A DNA stretch of 46,074 bases from Candidatus Zixiibacteriota bacterium (lineage in GTDB: Bacteria; Zixibacteria; MSB-5A5; GN15; FEB-12), in the NCBI GenBank assembly GCA_024276275.1, contig JAJRXM010000005.1:1-46074 (forward strand). Reading direction: 5' to 3'. Of this stretch, positions 17,459 to 26,094 are shown piece after piece (position 1 is the first letter of the stretch; every line of letters begins with the position of its first letter). A model generated the notes under the pieces. That model was not told the DNA's origin and searched no databases. It saw only the letters and a program-made list of their open reading frames with translations. Position numbers and translations under genes: made by a program.

Positions 17459-17890
17459 TTAGCGACGAGTTCTTTTTGTGCGACGTGCAGCAGTTGCTTT
17501 ACGTGTTGTTCTTTTTTTAGTTGTAGCTCTGTAAGAACGAGTTTTTGAAGTACCGCGACGTGCAGTAGCTTTACGTGCTGTAGGTCTGGTTGATTTACCA
17601 AAAGCTTTAAATGCGTTGGCTGGTCCTTTGTTACCTCTCCATACTGATGGAGATGCTTTTTTCAAAGATAAATCTACAGCTTTGTAACGTACTGAATATA
17701 CTGTACGACCTAATTGACGTGCACACCATGCAGTTTCAAACTTACGATAGTACTTACGCATGAAAGACATTTCAGCTCTTGTCCATGGACGAGAAACTTT
17801 GCGTGAAGTTGATTTACGTGTAGCAGCTCTACGTGTAGCCGGTTTACGTGTGGTTGAAGCGCGTCTTGTTTTAGTTTTACGAATAGCCAT
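17459..17890 (-). CDS. Histone-H1-like Arg/Lys-rich protein with central Myb/SANT-like DNA-binding domain
   Basis: A 143-residue, extremely basic protein. Residues 1-33 and about 98-143 are low-complexity tails of Arg, Lys, Thr, Ala and Ser (TRRAA, TRKAT repeats), like bacterial H1-like (Hc1/AlgP) nucleoid proteins. Between them, residues 34-90, is an ordered segment starting RPWTRAEMSFMRKYY and ending LGRTVYSVRYKAVDLSLKKA. Its pattern (Trp-Thr, helix, short loop, LGRT-x3-V-x2-KA) fits a Myb/SANT or related three-helix domain. Start ATG has AAGGAG 6 bases ahead, and a strong terminator follows, so it is a real, probably well-expressed single gene. I know of H1-like tails and of Myb-like domains separately in bacteria. 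The tail-domain-tail arrangement is inferred to bind and condense DNA with some sequence preference. Confidence 0.75.
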   Translation of the reverse strand: MAIRKTKTRRASTTRKPATRRAATRKSTSRKVSRPWTRAEMSFMRKYYRKFETAWCARQLGRTVYSVRYKAVDLSLKKASPSVWRGNKGPANAFKAFGKSTRPTARKATARRGTSKTRSYRATTKKRTTRKATAARRTKRTRR

Positions 17891-18401
17891 ATGTTACTCC
17901 TTGTTTGACAAGTTACATTATGCGGATAAGACTATGGCATAATCTTCCCGCAGTATTATTGAATTACTTACTCAAACATATCGACCGTATCATAAAATCC
18001 TTAACGCCAGTTGCTTAAGTTTTTGAAAAAGCTCGATAAAGTCTATGATGTGCAAAACTTGCACAGACAAAATAATCAACTTTAAATAGGTCAATTTAAC
18101 TTTATCTATCGGATTAATACCATAAATACACACTTCTGCTATACATAGTTAAACTACTGTCGTGATTTAAGTTACAGCGAAACAGCGAAATAGGCTAAGC
18201 GTAAAAATATCAATAAACATATTTTATAAAGCATAAGAGAGACCGGTCGTAAAATTCATACTTTATAGAGAAAGCTATATATTATTTTTTTTTGGAATTT
18301 TTGTTTTTTGTTGATAAAAATGCTCTAAACTCGCACATTTTTATCAGTATGACAAGAATGCGAACCTATTGTAAAACAAATTTAGTTTTCTTGGAGAGTT
18401 A
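17891..18401. other. Long spacer holding divergent promoters of the histone-like and AI-2E genes
   Basis: About 510 bases without a gene. A GTTACAGCGAAACAGCGAAA fragment at 18171-18195 resembles the AGCAAAATGGG repeat group. At 18312-18346 are perfect 11-base inverted arms TGATAAAAATG and CATTTTTATCA with a 13-base loop, in the leader of the AI-2E transporter gene, 55 bases before its ATG. No T-run follows. It could be a stem or an operator. Confidence 0.4.
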
Positions 18402-19484
18402 ATGAAAAGCGAATATATATTAGTCACATTGTTTTTTTTAATCGCAGCTATATTTTTCTATCTGTTTTATCAGTTAGTAGTTCCATTTTTTGCACCTATT
18501 TGCTGGGCCGCGGTTTTTACAATCATCTTCTACCCTCTCTATGAAAAGATGTTGAAAAAAATAAAGTCGAAAGCACTTACTTCAATTTTAGTTTGTCTTA
18601 TAATTATTATTTTAATAATCGGACCTATCGCATATCTGTTTGGTGCCTTGGTAAGTGAAGCGACTACGGCTGTTGCAAAAGTTAATGATATGATACATGC
18701 GGGTGAGTTTAAAACATTTCTCTCTATCAATCTTCCATGGCTTGAATCAATTAAAGGAAAATTACAAGGTTATTATGATTTTTCTAATTTAGAAGCAGAA
18801 CAGTTAATAAAAAATGCAGTTCAATATGCAAGTGCAGTTATTCTAAACCAAACAAGTTGGATAATCGCCAATGTAACCCGTATGGTATTTTATTTTATTC
18901 TTATGATTTTTACCATGTACTACTTTTTCACCGACGGTGATTTACTTATTCATAAATTACGCCGTTTAATGCCGTTAACTCCTAATCAAGTAAATGTAAC
19001 ATTTAATCAACTGCGTGATGTTATCCAGGCTACTATGTATGGGGGTATTACTGTTGCTCTTTTACAGGGATTATTAGGCGGTATTATGTTTGCAATTGTC
19101 GGAATCCCCTCGGCTGTTTTTTGGGGTGCAATTATGGCATTCCTATCAATTATCCCGTTTGTCGGTGCCTTTATAATTTTTATTCCGGCCGGTTTAATAC
19201 TGATACTTGGCGGAGCGTATGTAAAAGGTCTGGTAATTATAATCATAGGATCTTTAGTTATAAGTCAGGTCGACAACATTATAAGACCGTTATTAATTGC
19301 CGGTAAAGCGTGTATGCATCCTTTGCTTTTGTTTTTCGCTCTAATGGGCGGAGTATATCTTTTCGGTTTATTAGGTGTAGTTTTGGGACCATTAATCGCC
19401 GCAGTATTTGTTACATTGATTACTATATTTGAATACAAACTACATCCCGAGTCAGAAGTCAACTTTTCCGATGATATTGATTAA
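18402..19484 (+). CDS. AI-2E family transporter (PerM/TqsA-type membrane protein)
   Basis: Inner-membrane protein with about eight membrane helices. The family pattern is clear: N-terminal pair of helices with FFAPICWAAVFTIIFYPLYEK, a middle cytoplasmic/extracellular region of about 100 residues, then GGITVALLQGLLGGIMF, IPSAVFWGAIMAFLSIIPFVG and the C-terminal VYLFGLLGVVLGPLIAA. Length 360 is typical. Members include TqsA (autoinducer-2 export) and PerM-like permeases or Na+/H+ antiporters, so the name does not prove a substrate. GGAGAG lies 4 bases before the ATG. It is transcribed alone, between a long leader with an inverted repeat and a spacer containing CTGAGC-type repeats. Confidence 0.9.
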   Translation: MKSEYILVTLFFLIAAIFFYLFYQLVVPFFAPICWAAVFTIIFYPLYEKMLKKIKSKALTSILVCLIIIILIIGPIAYLFGALVSEATTAVAKVNDMIHAGEFKTFLSINLPWLESIKGKLQGYYDFSNLEAEQLIKNAVQYASAVILNQTSWIIANVTRMVFYFILMIFTMYYFFTDGDLLIHKLRRLMPLTPNQVNVTFNQLRDVIQATMYGGITVALLQGLLGGIMFAIVGIPSAVFWGAIMAFLSIIPFVGAFIIFIPAGLILILGGAYVKGLVIIIIGSLVISQVDNIIRPLLIAGKACMHPLLLFFALMGGVYLFGLLGVVLGPLIAAVFVTLITIFEYKLHPESEVNFSDDID

Positions 19485-19510
19485 CAAATGATATTTATAA
19501 CAAACCCCCT

Positions 19511-19574
19511 TCTACTCCGCTCAGGGTGACTGGAAAAGGTAATATCAAATATGTTATACTGAGCAGAGTCAAAG
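19511..19574. repeat. CTGAGC-type repeats, copies 3 and 4 in inverted arrangement
   Basis: TCTACTCCGCTCAGGGTGAC at 19511-19530 and GTTATACTGAGCAGAGTCAA at 19553-19572 are oppositely oriented copies of the repeat seen at 12260 and 13729. They lie between the AI-2E gene and the peptidase gene. Confidence 0.55.
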
Positions 19575-19709
19575 TATTTACTGTTTAAACTATCATTTAA
19601 AAGTACTCTACTCATTTTTCTATCACATTCTTTAGAATTATACTTTACAATTACAATTCAGCTATGTTAATTTGAGTTTACTTTTCTACTCATAAATATA
19701 GGAGTTTGT

Positions 19710-22568
19710 ATGCTCAAACAAATTATTTCCACTACAATTATACTATTTACTTTTATAGTAATTTCACAAAACATAAACGCATCGGTTAATCCCTCATACT
19801 CAGAACATCTCCCGGTTGATACCGTTGCTTTTTATCCGGGTGGTACATACAATAATGCTATCACAAAACCGGATGATTTTTTCCCGGAACGAATCGGTTT
19901 CTGGCCTCTAAGGTATCCCGATCTTGTTTCATATATAAAAATGTTAGACAAGCAGTCAGACCGTGTGTTTGTCGAGCAGGTAGGTTTTTCTCATGAAGGT
20001 CGGGCTTTGTATAACATCTTTATAAGTACGCCTGAAAATATAAGAAAAATGAATACTATACAACAGAGTGCATCAACTCTTGCCTCACCTGATTTGTTAA
20101 ATACAAAAAAAGAACTGAATACACATATTGCTTCAATGCCTGCTATCGCCTGGCTTGGATATTCAATTCATGGAGATGAGATTTCCGGTGTTGATGCGGG
20201 AGTGCAGCTTGCTTATCAATTAGCAGCCGGAACAGATTCGGCTACAATGCACCTGCTTGAAAATGTCTTAGTTATTATAGACCCGATTGAAAATCCTGAC
20301 GGTCGGGAAAGATATTTATCTATGCTAGCCAGTTACCGTTCGCATGTCCCAAATTATGACCGTAATGCACAACAGCATCAAGGTGTCTGGCCGTGGGGTC
20401 GGGGAAATCATTATCTATTTGACTTAAACCGTGACTGGATTTTTCTCACACAACCTGAAACAGAAAAACGAACCCGTACGATTTTAGATTGGCACCCTCA
20501 ACTTGTTGTTGATGCCCACGAGATGGGAACAAATGCGACCTATTTATTCACACCTCCTCGTCAGCCTATAAACTATAACACACCAAAAAACATATATAAA
20601 TGGTGGGATGTTTTCTCAAAAGAACAAGGCCAAGCCTTTGATAAAAACGGATGGCCGTACTATATCAAGGAATGGCATGAACAATGGTATCCGGGTTATG
20701 GTTCTGCATGGCCGACCTTTATGGGGTCTATCGGTATTTTATATGAACAGGCAGGTGTAGACGGTTCTTTTGTTAAGCAGAGAAACGGCTATCTTTTGTC
20801 ATACCATGAATCTGTAAATCATCAGTTCAGTTCCTCATTGGCAAATCTATTTACTCTTGCTGATAATAGAATTGAGATTTTAAAAGACTATAGTCATACT
20901 CGAAAACAGATTGTTGCTGACGGCAAAAAATCAAACCTCGCCTTTCTATTTGTACCGGATGATGATGAAATTAAGATGAACCGTTTTATCTCATCACTCA
21001 CAAAGCAGGATATAGTTGTCGAACAGGCTTCCGATAATTTTACCGTTTCTCAATCAACAGATATTTTCAGAAACAAACATAAATCAAAAAAATTCCCAAA
21101 AGGTACTTTCATTATTCGTACTGCCCAAGCTCATGGAGCGCTGGCAAAAGCTATTTTGGAATTTGACCCTCATTTTAAATTAGAGTTTTTAAAAGAAGAA
21201 CGACGGGAAATTGAAAAATATAACGGTACCAAAATGTATGAAGTTACCTCGTGGTCTGCTCCGCTTGCATACGGCCTGGATGCCTACGAAACAAAATCAT
21301 CTATCTCTGTAAAAACTGATATTGTAAAAGCAGCATCTCTTTCAAGCGGTAAGCTTATCAACCGTGATGCTCAATTCGGATTTATTATCAATATGGTTGG
21401 AGAAAAAACATATCAACTGCTGAACAAATTATTCCAACAACAAATTATTGTATATGCCTCGGAAAAACCTTTTCAGTTAGAAGGAAAAGATTACAAAGCA
21501 GGTTCCTTGGTAATTCGTAATAGAGGAAACAAAAACAATATTGTCGATCAATTAGAAAAATTGGCAAACGAAACTAGTATCAATATTGTCGGTGTGAACA
21601 CCGGAATTGCTACAAAAGGTTCGTATCTTGGAGCAGATACATACAAACTACTGACTCAACCAAAAATTGCATTACTAACGGGTAACGGAATTAACTTTAC
21701 CTCGTTCGGTTCTTTATGGTTCACAATCGACAAAGAACTTGAGGTTCCTCATTCCCTGATTAACATAAACAATCTGACATACTCAGACATATCAAAATAC
21801 AATGTCTTAATCATACCTTCTGCCTGGGGAAATTCTTTAGGCGGTATCCTGAATAAAAGCGGTAAAAGTAAAATTGAGAAATGGATTTCAAACGGAGGTA
21901 CCTTGATTGCCATAGGTGCCGCAGCTGTTTGGGCAGCCGACAGTTCTACCGGACTTTCACAGGTAAAACTGAAGCGGCAAGTATTAAGCGAGTTAGCCTC
22001 GTTTGAAAAAGCGGTGAAAAAAGCACAAGATGCCGAGGCACCTTCTGTTGATACGATGGCTCTCTACCATCCGACTGATGACTCTTCTGAGGATAAAGCA
22101 GATGAAAAGAAAAAATCTCTGACCAAGGATGCTGCCGCAGAGAAGGATGAATGGCAGCGTCGATTTATGCCTCGCGGTGCATTTTTAAAAACATATCTTG
22201 ATTCGGAACATTTCCTTAATTTCGGTTTAGGTCAATTTCTGCCGGTTCAGCTTTATACTTCGCATGCTTTTATGGCAAAATCTCCCGTACGGGTTGCGGC
22301 AAGACTAAGCAGTAAAAAATCAGACCTTCGTTTATCAGGACTACTTTGGCCCGAGGGTCAGGAACGTTGGAAAAGTACTGTCTTTGCAACAACCGAGTCT
22401 CATGGCAAAGGGCAGATTATTCTTTTTGCGGGTGAACCGAACAGCAGAGCATATTTTTACGGAACAAGGCAAATGTTTATTAATGCTCTTATGTACGGTC
22501 CGGGGTTTGGAAGTAGATTTGAAGGACCGTACAACCAAACAGAAAATGAATTTATCAGGAAACAATAA
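19710..22568 (+). CDS. Secreted M14 family zinc carboxypeptidase
   Basis: Large exported peptidase of the type widespread in FCB bacteria. Residues 1-25 form a signal peptide. The M14 domain (about 60-400) has zinc ligands His154 and Glu157 in IHGDE and His270 in VDAHEMGTN, with ENPDGRERY and FDLNRDW, the Asn-Arg substrate-binding segment, between them. The likely general base is Glu in ILYEQAGVDG. The C-terminal half (about 400-952) includes a glutamine-amidotransferase/ThuA-like segment (NVLIIPSAWGNSLGG ... WISNGGTLIAIG) and a charged low-complexity linker near residue 785 (SSEDKADEKKKS). Start ATG has TAGGAG ahead. It is followed after 24 bases by the glutaredoxin gene. Substrate is probably protein in the periplasm or outside. 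Confidence 0.9.
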   Translation: MLKQIISTTIILFTFIVISQNINASVNPSYSEHLPVDTVAFYPGGTYNNAITKPDDFFPERIGFWPLRYPDLVSYIKMLDKQSDRVFVEQVGFSHEGRALYNIFISTPENIRKMNTIQQSASTLASPDLLNTKKELNTHIASMPAIAWLGYSIHGDEISGVDAGVQLAYQLAAGTDSATMHLLENVLVIIDPIENPDGRERYLSMLASYRSHVPNYDRNAQQHQGVWPWGRGNHYLFDLNRDWIFLTQPETEKRTRTILDWHPQLVVDAHEMGTNATYLFTPPRQPINYNTPKNIYKWWDVFSKEQGQAFDKNGWPYYIKEWHEQWYPGYGSAWPTFMGSIGILYEQAGVDGSFVKQRNGYLLSYHESVNHQFSSSLANLFTLADNRIEILKDYSHTRKQIVADGKKSNLAFLFVPDDDEIKMNRFISSLTKQDIVVEQASDNFTVSQSTDIFRNKHKSKKFPKGTFIIRTAQAHGALAKAILEFDPHFKLEFLKEERREIEKYNGTKMYEVTSWSAPLAYGLDAYETKSSISVKTDIVKAASLSSGKLINRDAQFGFIINMVGEKTYQLLNKLFQQQIIVYASEKPFQLEGKDYKAGSLVIRNRGNKNNIVDQLEKLANETSINIVGVNTGIATKGSYLGADTYKLLTQPKIALLTGNGINFTSFGSLWFTIDKELEVPHSLININNLTYSDISKYNVLIIPSAWGNSLGGILNKSGKSKIEKWISNGGTLIAIGAAAVWAADSSTGLSQVKLKRQVLSELASFEKAVKKAQDAEAPSVDTMALYHPTDDSSEDKADEKKKSLTKDAAAEKDEWQRRFMPRGAFLKTYLDSEHFLNFGLGQFLPVQLYTSHAFMAKSPVRVAARLSSKKSDLRLSGLLWPEGQERWKSTVFATTESHGKGQIILFAGEPNSRAYFYGTRQMFINALMYGPGFGSRFEGPYNQTENEFIRKQ

Positions 22569-22592
22569 AAATTACAAACAGTTATAGCTAAT

Positions 22593-23108
22593 ATGAAAAA
22601 TGAAAAACTATATATTTACCACAACTCTGACCGGATAGAACAGGCTGAGCTTTTGCTCAAACGGTTGCAGACTTTTGATTTAAAAGCTGAAACAATAAAC
22701 TTAGAAAATCAAAAAGAAGATTTAGAGCTAGTTAACGGATTGATTGAAAAGTCTGATAATCCCTTTCCTATTCTACGAATCGGTAATGAGAAAATAAGAG
22801 CTATGCTTGAAAATCCTAAACCGGAAATACTGCATAAACTATTTTCAACCGAAGATGCCGACAAACACGAACTACCACAGGCAACTATATACTCTACAAA
22901 ATGGTGCGGTGATTGCAAACAGTTAAAAATTTGGATGAACTCTCAAAATATCCCATATTCTGAAATTTTAATTGAAGACTCCGAAGAGTTAAAAGAACAG
23001 ATTACCAGATGGTCAGGCGGTCGACGGGTTGTACCGACTGTCGAGTATGAATCAATCGGACGGCTGTTTAATCCGGGGATTGCTGTTTTTCAAAAACTGT
23101 ATAAGTAA
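22593..23108 (+). CDS. Tandem glutaredoxin-like protein with one degenerate domain
   Basis: Small cytosolic thioredoxin-fold protein. The C-terminal domain (about 94-171) is a glutaredoxin: TIYSTKWCGDCKQLK active site (CGDC), then RRVVPTVEY with the cis-proline, then a NPGI turn. The N-terminal about 85 residues look like a second glutaredoxin fold (KLYIYHNSDR ... NPFPILRIGN mirrors the strand-helix-strand and cis-Pro positions) but contain no Cys at all, so this copy cannot do redox chemistry. The two-domain reading is my inference from pattern; an alternative is an unrelated N-terminal extension. It lies 24 bases after the peptidase gene, probably co-transcribed, and is followed by a strong terminator. 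Shine-Dalgarno is weak. Confidence 0.75.
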   Translation: MKNEKLYIYHNSDRIEQAELLLKRLQTFDLKAETINLENQKEDLELVNGLIEKSDNPFPILRIGNEKIRAMLENPKPEILHKLFSTEDADKHELPQATIYSTKWCGDCKQLKIWMNSQNIPYSEILIEDSEELKEQITRWSGGRRVVPTVEYESIGRLFNPGIAVFQKLYK

Positions 23109-23110
23109 TC

Positions 23111-23140
23111 TTGACAATTCAGATAAATATAAGATATTAT
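23111..23140 (+). promoter_or_regulatory. Possible promoter before the SDR epimerase gene
   Basis: TTGACA at 23111 and TATTAT at 23135 are 18 bases apart. Transcription would begin inside the terminator hairpin that follows, so the assignment is uncertain. Confidence 0.35.
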
Positions 23141-23141
23141 A

Positions 23142-23170
23142 TAAGCCGTTAGATTTCTAACGGCTTATTT
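23142..23170 (+). terminator. Terminator after the glutaredoxin gene
   Basis: TAAGCCGTTAG and CTAACGGCTTA form a perfect 11-base stem with a 4-base loop (ATTT), followed by TTTATT. Confidence 0.8.
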
Positions 23171-23199
23171 ATTGAACATTGAAAAGTCAGGATAATAGG

Positions 23200-24258
23200 T
23201 TGCAAAATAAACGGGTTCTTATAACAGGCGGTGCAGGTTTTTTAGGTCTGCACTTGGCAAAAAATCTCCCTCAGCGTGGTGTTTCATTTTTAGCTCTTAA
23301 CGATATAGCTCCATTTATGGAAAATGAATATACCGATGATATGCTTTTAGTCAAACAGGATGTCCGCGATGCTGACGGTATGTATAAACTTATTTCAGAT
23401 AATAAAATAGACATTATCATTCATTGTGCAGCGGCACTTCCTCTTTGGAAAAAAGAAGAAATTTATTCTACCAATATTCAGGGTGTCCGCAACACTTTGG
23501 AACAGGCTAAAAAAGCAAATGTTGAACGGGTTATTTTTATCAGTTCCACAGCTGTATATGGTGTGCCGGATAAACATCCGCTTGTAGAAGCTGACCCGAT
23601 GGTCGGTGTCGGTGCTTATGGAGAAAGTAAAATTGCCGGTGAACATGTTTGTCAGGAGTTCCGTGAACAGGGAATGTGTATTGCAACTATCCGTCCGAAA
23701 ACATTTATAGGTACTGCTCGACTCGGCGTTTTCCAAATCCTTTATGATTGGGTTGATTGCGGTAAAAAAATTCCGATTATCGGTAAAGGGGATAATCTCT
23801 ATCAACTTCTGGAAGTTACTGACCTTATTGAGGCAATTTCTTTGGCGGCATCATGTCCGGCTGAAGATGTCAATGATACATTTAATGTCGGTTCGCAAGT
23901 GTATGATAAAGTAAAACTCGATGTCGGAGCGTTGTGCGAATATTCCGGTAACGGTGCCAAAATTATGCCAACCCCTGCTATTATTGTAAAACCTGCTTTA
24001 GCGTTTTTTGAATTGATACGAGTCTCTCCTCTTTATAAATGGGTCTATGGTACCGCCGATAAAGATTCCTATGTATCGACTGAAAAGATTGAGAAAAAGC
24101 TCGGATGGAAATCTAAGTTTTCAAACAAAGATGCTCTTATCACTTCACACAAATGGTATTTAGAACATAAAGAAGAACTCAAACACCGCGAGGCAGGTGT
24201 TACTCACATGGTCGGCTGGGATCAAGGGATATTGAAATTTTTCAAACGGTTCTTGTAG
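23200..24258 (+). CDS. NAD-dependent epimerase/dehydratase (extended SDR family)
   Basis: Nucleotide-sugar or sterol-type epimerase/dehydratase acting in the cytosol. The N-terminal Rossmann motif is GGAGFLGLH; DVRD and CAAALP follow, and the catalytic triad is SSTAVYG (Ser) plus YGESK (Tyr-x3-Lys). A frame from TTG at 23179 exists, but the second TTG at 23200 has AGGA 8-11 bases ahead and gives LQNKRVLITGGAGFLG, the usual family N-terminus, hence 352 residues. Both starts are TTG. The segment at about 265-290 (IVKPALAFFELIRVSPLYKW) is hydrophobic, as in 3-beta-HSD-like SDRs that touch membranes. The substrate cannot be told; no sugar-pathway neighbours are present. Confidence 0.85.
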   Translation: MQNKRVLITGGAGFLGLHLAKNLPQRGVSFLALNDIAPFMENEYTDDMLLVKQDVRDADGMYKLISDNKIDIIIHCAAALPLWKKEEIYSTNIQGVRNTLEQAKKANVERVIFISSTAVYGVPDKHPLVEADPMVGVGAYGESKIAGEHVCQEFREQGMCIATIRPKTFIGTARLGVFQILYDWVDCGKKIPIIGKGDNLYQLLEVTDLIEAISLAASCPAEDVNDTFNVGSQVYDKVKLDVGALCEYSGNGAKIMPTPAIIVKPALAFFELIRVSPLYKWVYGTADKDSYVSTEKIEKKLGWKSKFSNKDALITSHKWYLEHKEELKHREAGVTHMVGWDQGILKFFKRFL

Positions 24259-24731
24259 GTAGGTTTTTGTGTCAGGAACCCCTTCCTGACACCGAAAAAA
24301 TTAAAACGCCTGTAAAACAGATATTTTTATTTTACGATTACTTACGGTTTAATATTTTCAATTTTAGATAAAGTATTCTCAATTCTCAAGAGACTCCTTT
24401 CCGTGCTTGACACTGAATCCGGTCAATTTAACTTTTTCTCTATAATCTTATCGCATTCTTCATGTTACAGCAAAATGGGTTTGTTTCGGTTATTTTTTAC
24501 TTTTTGTTCTTTTCTCTTTCCCGTAGAAAAGGGTTCGTTTTTTGAAATACGATTTTTCGATACAAGTTTTGTGGTGATTACAAAATTATTTACATATAAA
24601 ATTACCGTACACATATTTATTTGTAGAAGTATCCATATATTATTTTTAAGAATGACAAACAACTTTTATTTTGTAGAGAAAATGTGGGGATAGGGCAGAC
24701 GAGGGCGTCTGCCGCCCACAAAAACTAAATA
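24259..24731. repeat. Repeat-rich spacer
   Basis: No credible gene; a 96-codon plus-strand frame here has no family features and crosses repeats. Contents: GTGTCAGGAA-CCCC-TTCCTGACAC perfect palindrome at 24269-24292; ACTCCTTTCCGTGCTTGACA at 24389-24408, matching ACTCCTCTCCGTGCATGACA at 12143-12162; the two-block AGCAAAATGGGTTTGTTTCG plus AAAAGGGTTCGTTTT unit at 24464-24545; and GGCAGACG-AGGG-CGTCTGCC at 24687-24718. Confidence 0.55.
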
Positions 24732-25796
24732 TTAGTATTCATATTTTTTTATTGTGATTTCTTTATCAAATGGAAGTTTAATTTTGGTTTTTACTCTCTT
24801 AATATCTAACTTAAACTTAGGTAGAATATTCTTCTTTGAAAAATGAAAAGTTGCATCGCCTACATATTTTAATTTACCATCATCTTGAAAGATAGCAATA
24901 CATGGGATTAATTGGTTAACAATTCGAACTGAATTATTTTCCTCTGATGTTTGTAAAAATAAAGTTAACGAATGTTCATCATTAATAGGAAGAGGGACTA
25001 CTTTAACAGAAAAGTAATTAATATCTCATTCGTTTGAAAAAACAGGGAAGGAAGATGGATAAGAGATTATTTCAAAATTTTGACTAACTATCATTATATC
25101 AATTTCTTTTGTCCCCTTTTTTATTAGTTCTAAATTATAAGTTATTGTAGAAGTATCTCCGATATGAAAAATTGGCTCTACTACAATATCATATTTAAAC
25201 GAATTATAAGGTGAAGGAGTTGTTGATGAAGATTGAATGATATGGATTTGCTCCGTAGAGAAAAAAGTGTTTGTAAAATCATTCCAAGCATAGGTATTTT
25301 CTTTTAGTAAATCAGGATTTCCTAAATAAGTAAGATGTCCATCTGCATTTATATTCCATTTTATTTTTAAATAAGTATTCTTAGAAACACCTTGTATTCC
25401 TATATCAAGTCCATTAAAACCAGAGGTTAAAATCATGAAAGTAATTTCACCTGATATTTGATTACCTGCGTCATGATCTCCAATCCATTGAAAAATCGAA
25501 TCACTTAAAAGTTTAATATTTTTGTGATCATAAATAATTTCAATATTCCAATCACCATCAGGAAGAACTACTCTTTCATGATCAGCAACATTCAATGTAA
25601 AGTTACAAGTTATTTCTTTTAAAGGTTCAGGATTTTGTAAAAACTGAAAAGACCCAATGATAGGTCTTAGTGCAAGTATATTATTATTACCTCCATCAAT
25701 CTCTACTTGATTGATATCAATAGATAAATCAACCTCACAAAAAGAGGTTGATCGGCATAAGATAAGTAAAAAAATTATGTACATTATTTTTTTCAT
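24732..25796 (-). pseudogene. Exported protein of unknown family interrupted by an in-frame TGA
   Basis: The ATG at 25796 has a good AGGA Shine-Dalgarno and opens a signal peptide (MKKIMYIIFLLILCRSTSFC). The first 256 codons encode a beta-rich exported protein without a family I recognise, rich in Asn, Ile and Thr with alternating hydrophobics (CarboxypepD/Ig-like character). At 25026-25028 the frame meets TGA, right after FPVFSNE. The same frame then stays open for 97 more sense codons to TAA at 24732, beginning DINYFSVKVVPLPINDEHSL and ending KKYEY. The downstream part has no start codon and no Shine-Dalgarno, so it reads as the rest of one about 354-residue protein. A nonsense mutation or base error is the simplest view. 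No convincing SECIS-like hairpin follows the TGA. Confidence 0.65.
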
Positions 25797-25845
25797 GACG
25801 TCTTCCTACTTTAGATATACCATCTTCTTGGTAATATTTCTTTCT

Positions 25846-26082
25846 TTATTTATAACCCGTGCTATAAATAATAATAAATATTACAAGGCTCCAAATAACA
25901 GATGAAATCAAAAAAATAATTGTTCTCTGCATGAAGGTTTTATTTTTATCTACCAGATATCCACCTGACCAATAGTTAAATCTATCTTTTTTTTTCTTGT
26001 ACCTCTTTAATCCCATTAGTCCCCAAATAAACTGCCATCCAAGAAAGTAAAATGCCAACAAAATAAAATCAAGATTTTCCAT
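25846..26082 (-). CDS. Small two-helix membrane protein, unknown function
   Basis: A 78-residue protein with a hydrophobic segment at about 5-26 (ILLAFYFLGWQFIWGLMGL), a basic middle (KRYKKKKDR) and a second at about 54-75 (IIFLISSVIWSLVIFIIIY). No family recognised. ATG at 26082 is preferred over the GTG at 26094; both lie in a weak GTGGA context. It is 49 bases upstream of, and on the same strand as, the TGA-interrupted exported-protein gene and likely shares its transcript. The AT-rich composition is similar in both, unlike the GC-richer vWA gene next door, which could mean a small transferred block; that is inference. Confidence 0.55.
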   Translation of the reverse strand: MENLDFILLAFYFLGWQFIWGLMGLKRYKKKKDRFNYWSGGYLVDKNKTFMQRTIIFLISSVIWSLVIFIIIYSTGYK

Positions 26083-26094
26083 ATAATATTCCAC

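Noticed and set aside
24403-24693. 96-codon plus-strand frame
   Set aside because: It runs through the AGCAAAATGGG repeat and AT-rich spacer, lacks a Shine-Dalgarno and has no family features.
25000-25028. Selenocysteine at the TGA of the 24.7 kb gene
   Set aside because: No stable hairpin is visible just after the TGA, and no Cys-like context or selenoprotein family is recognised.
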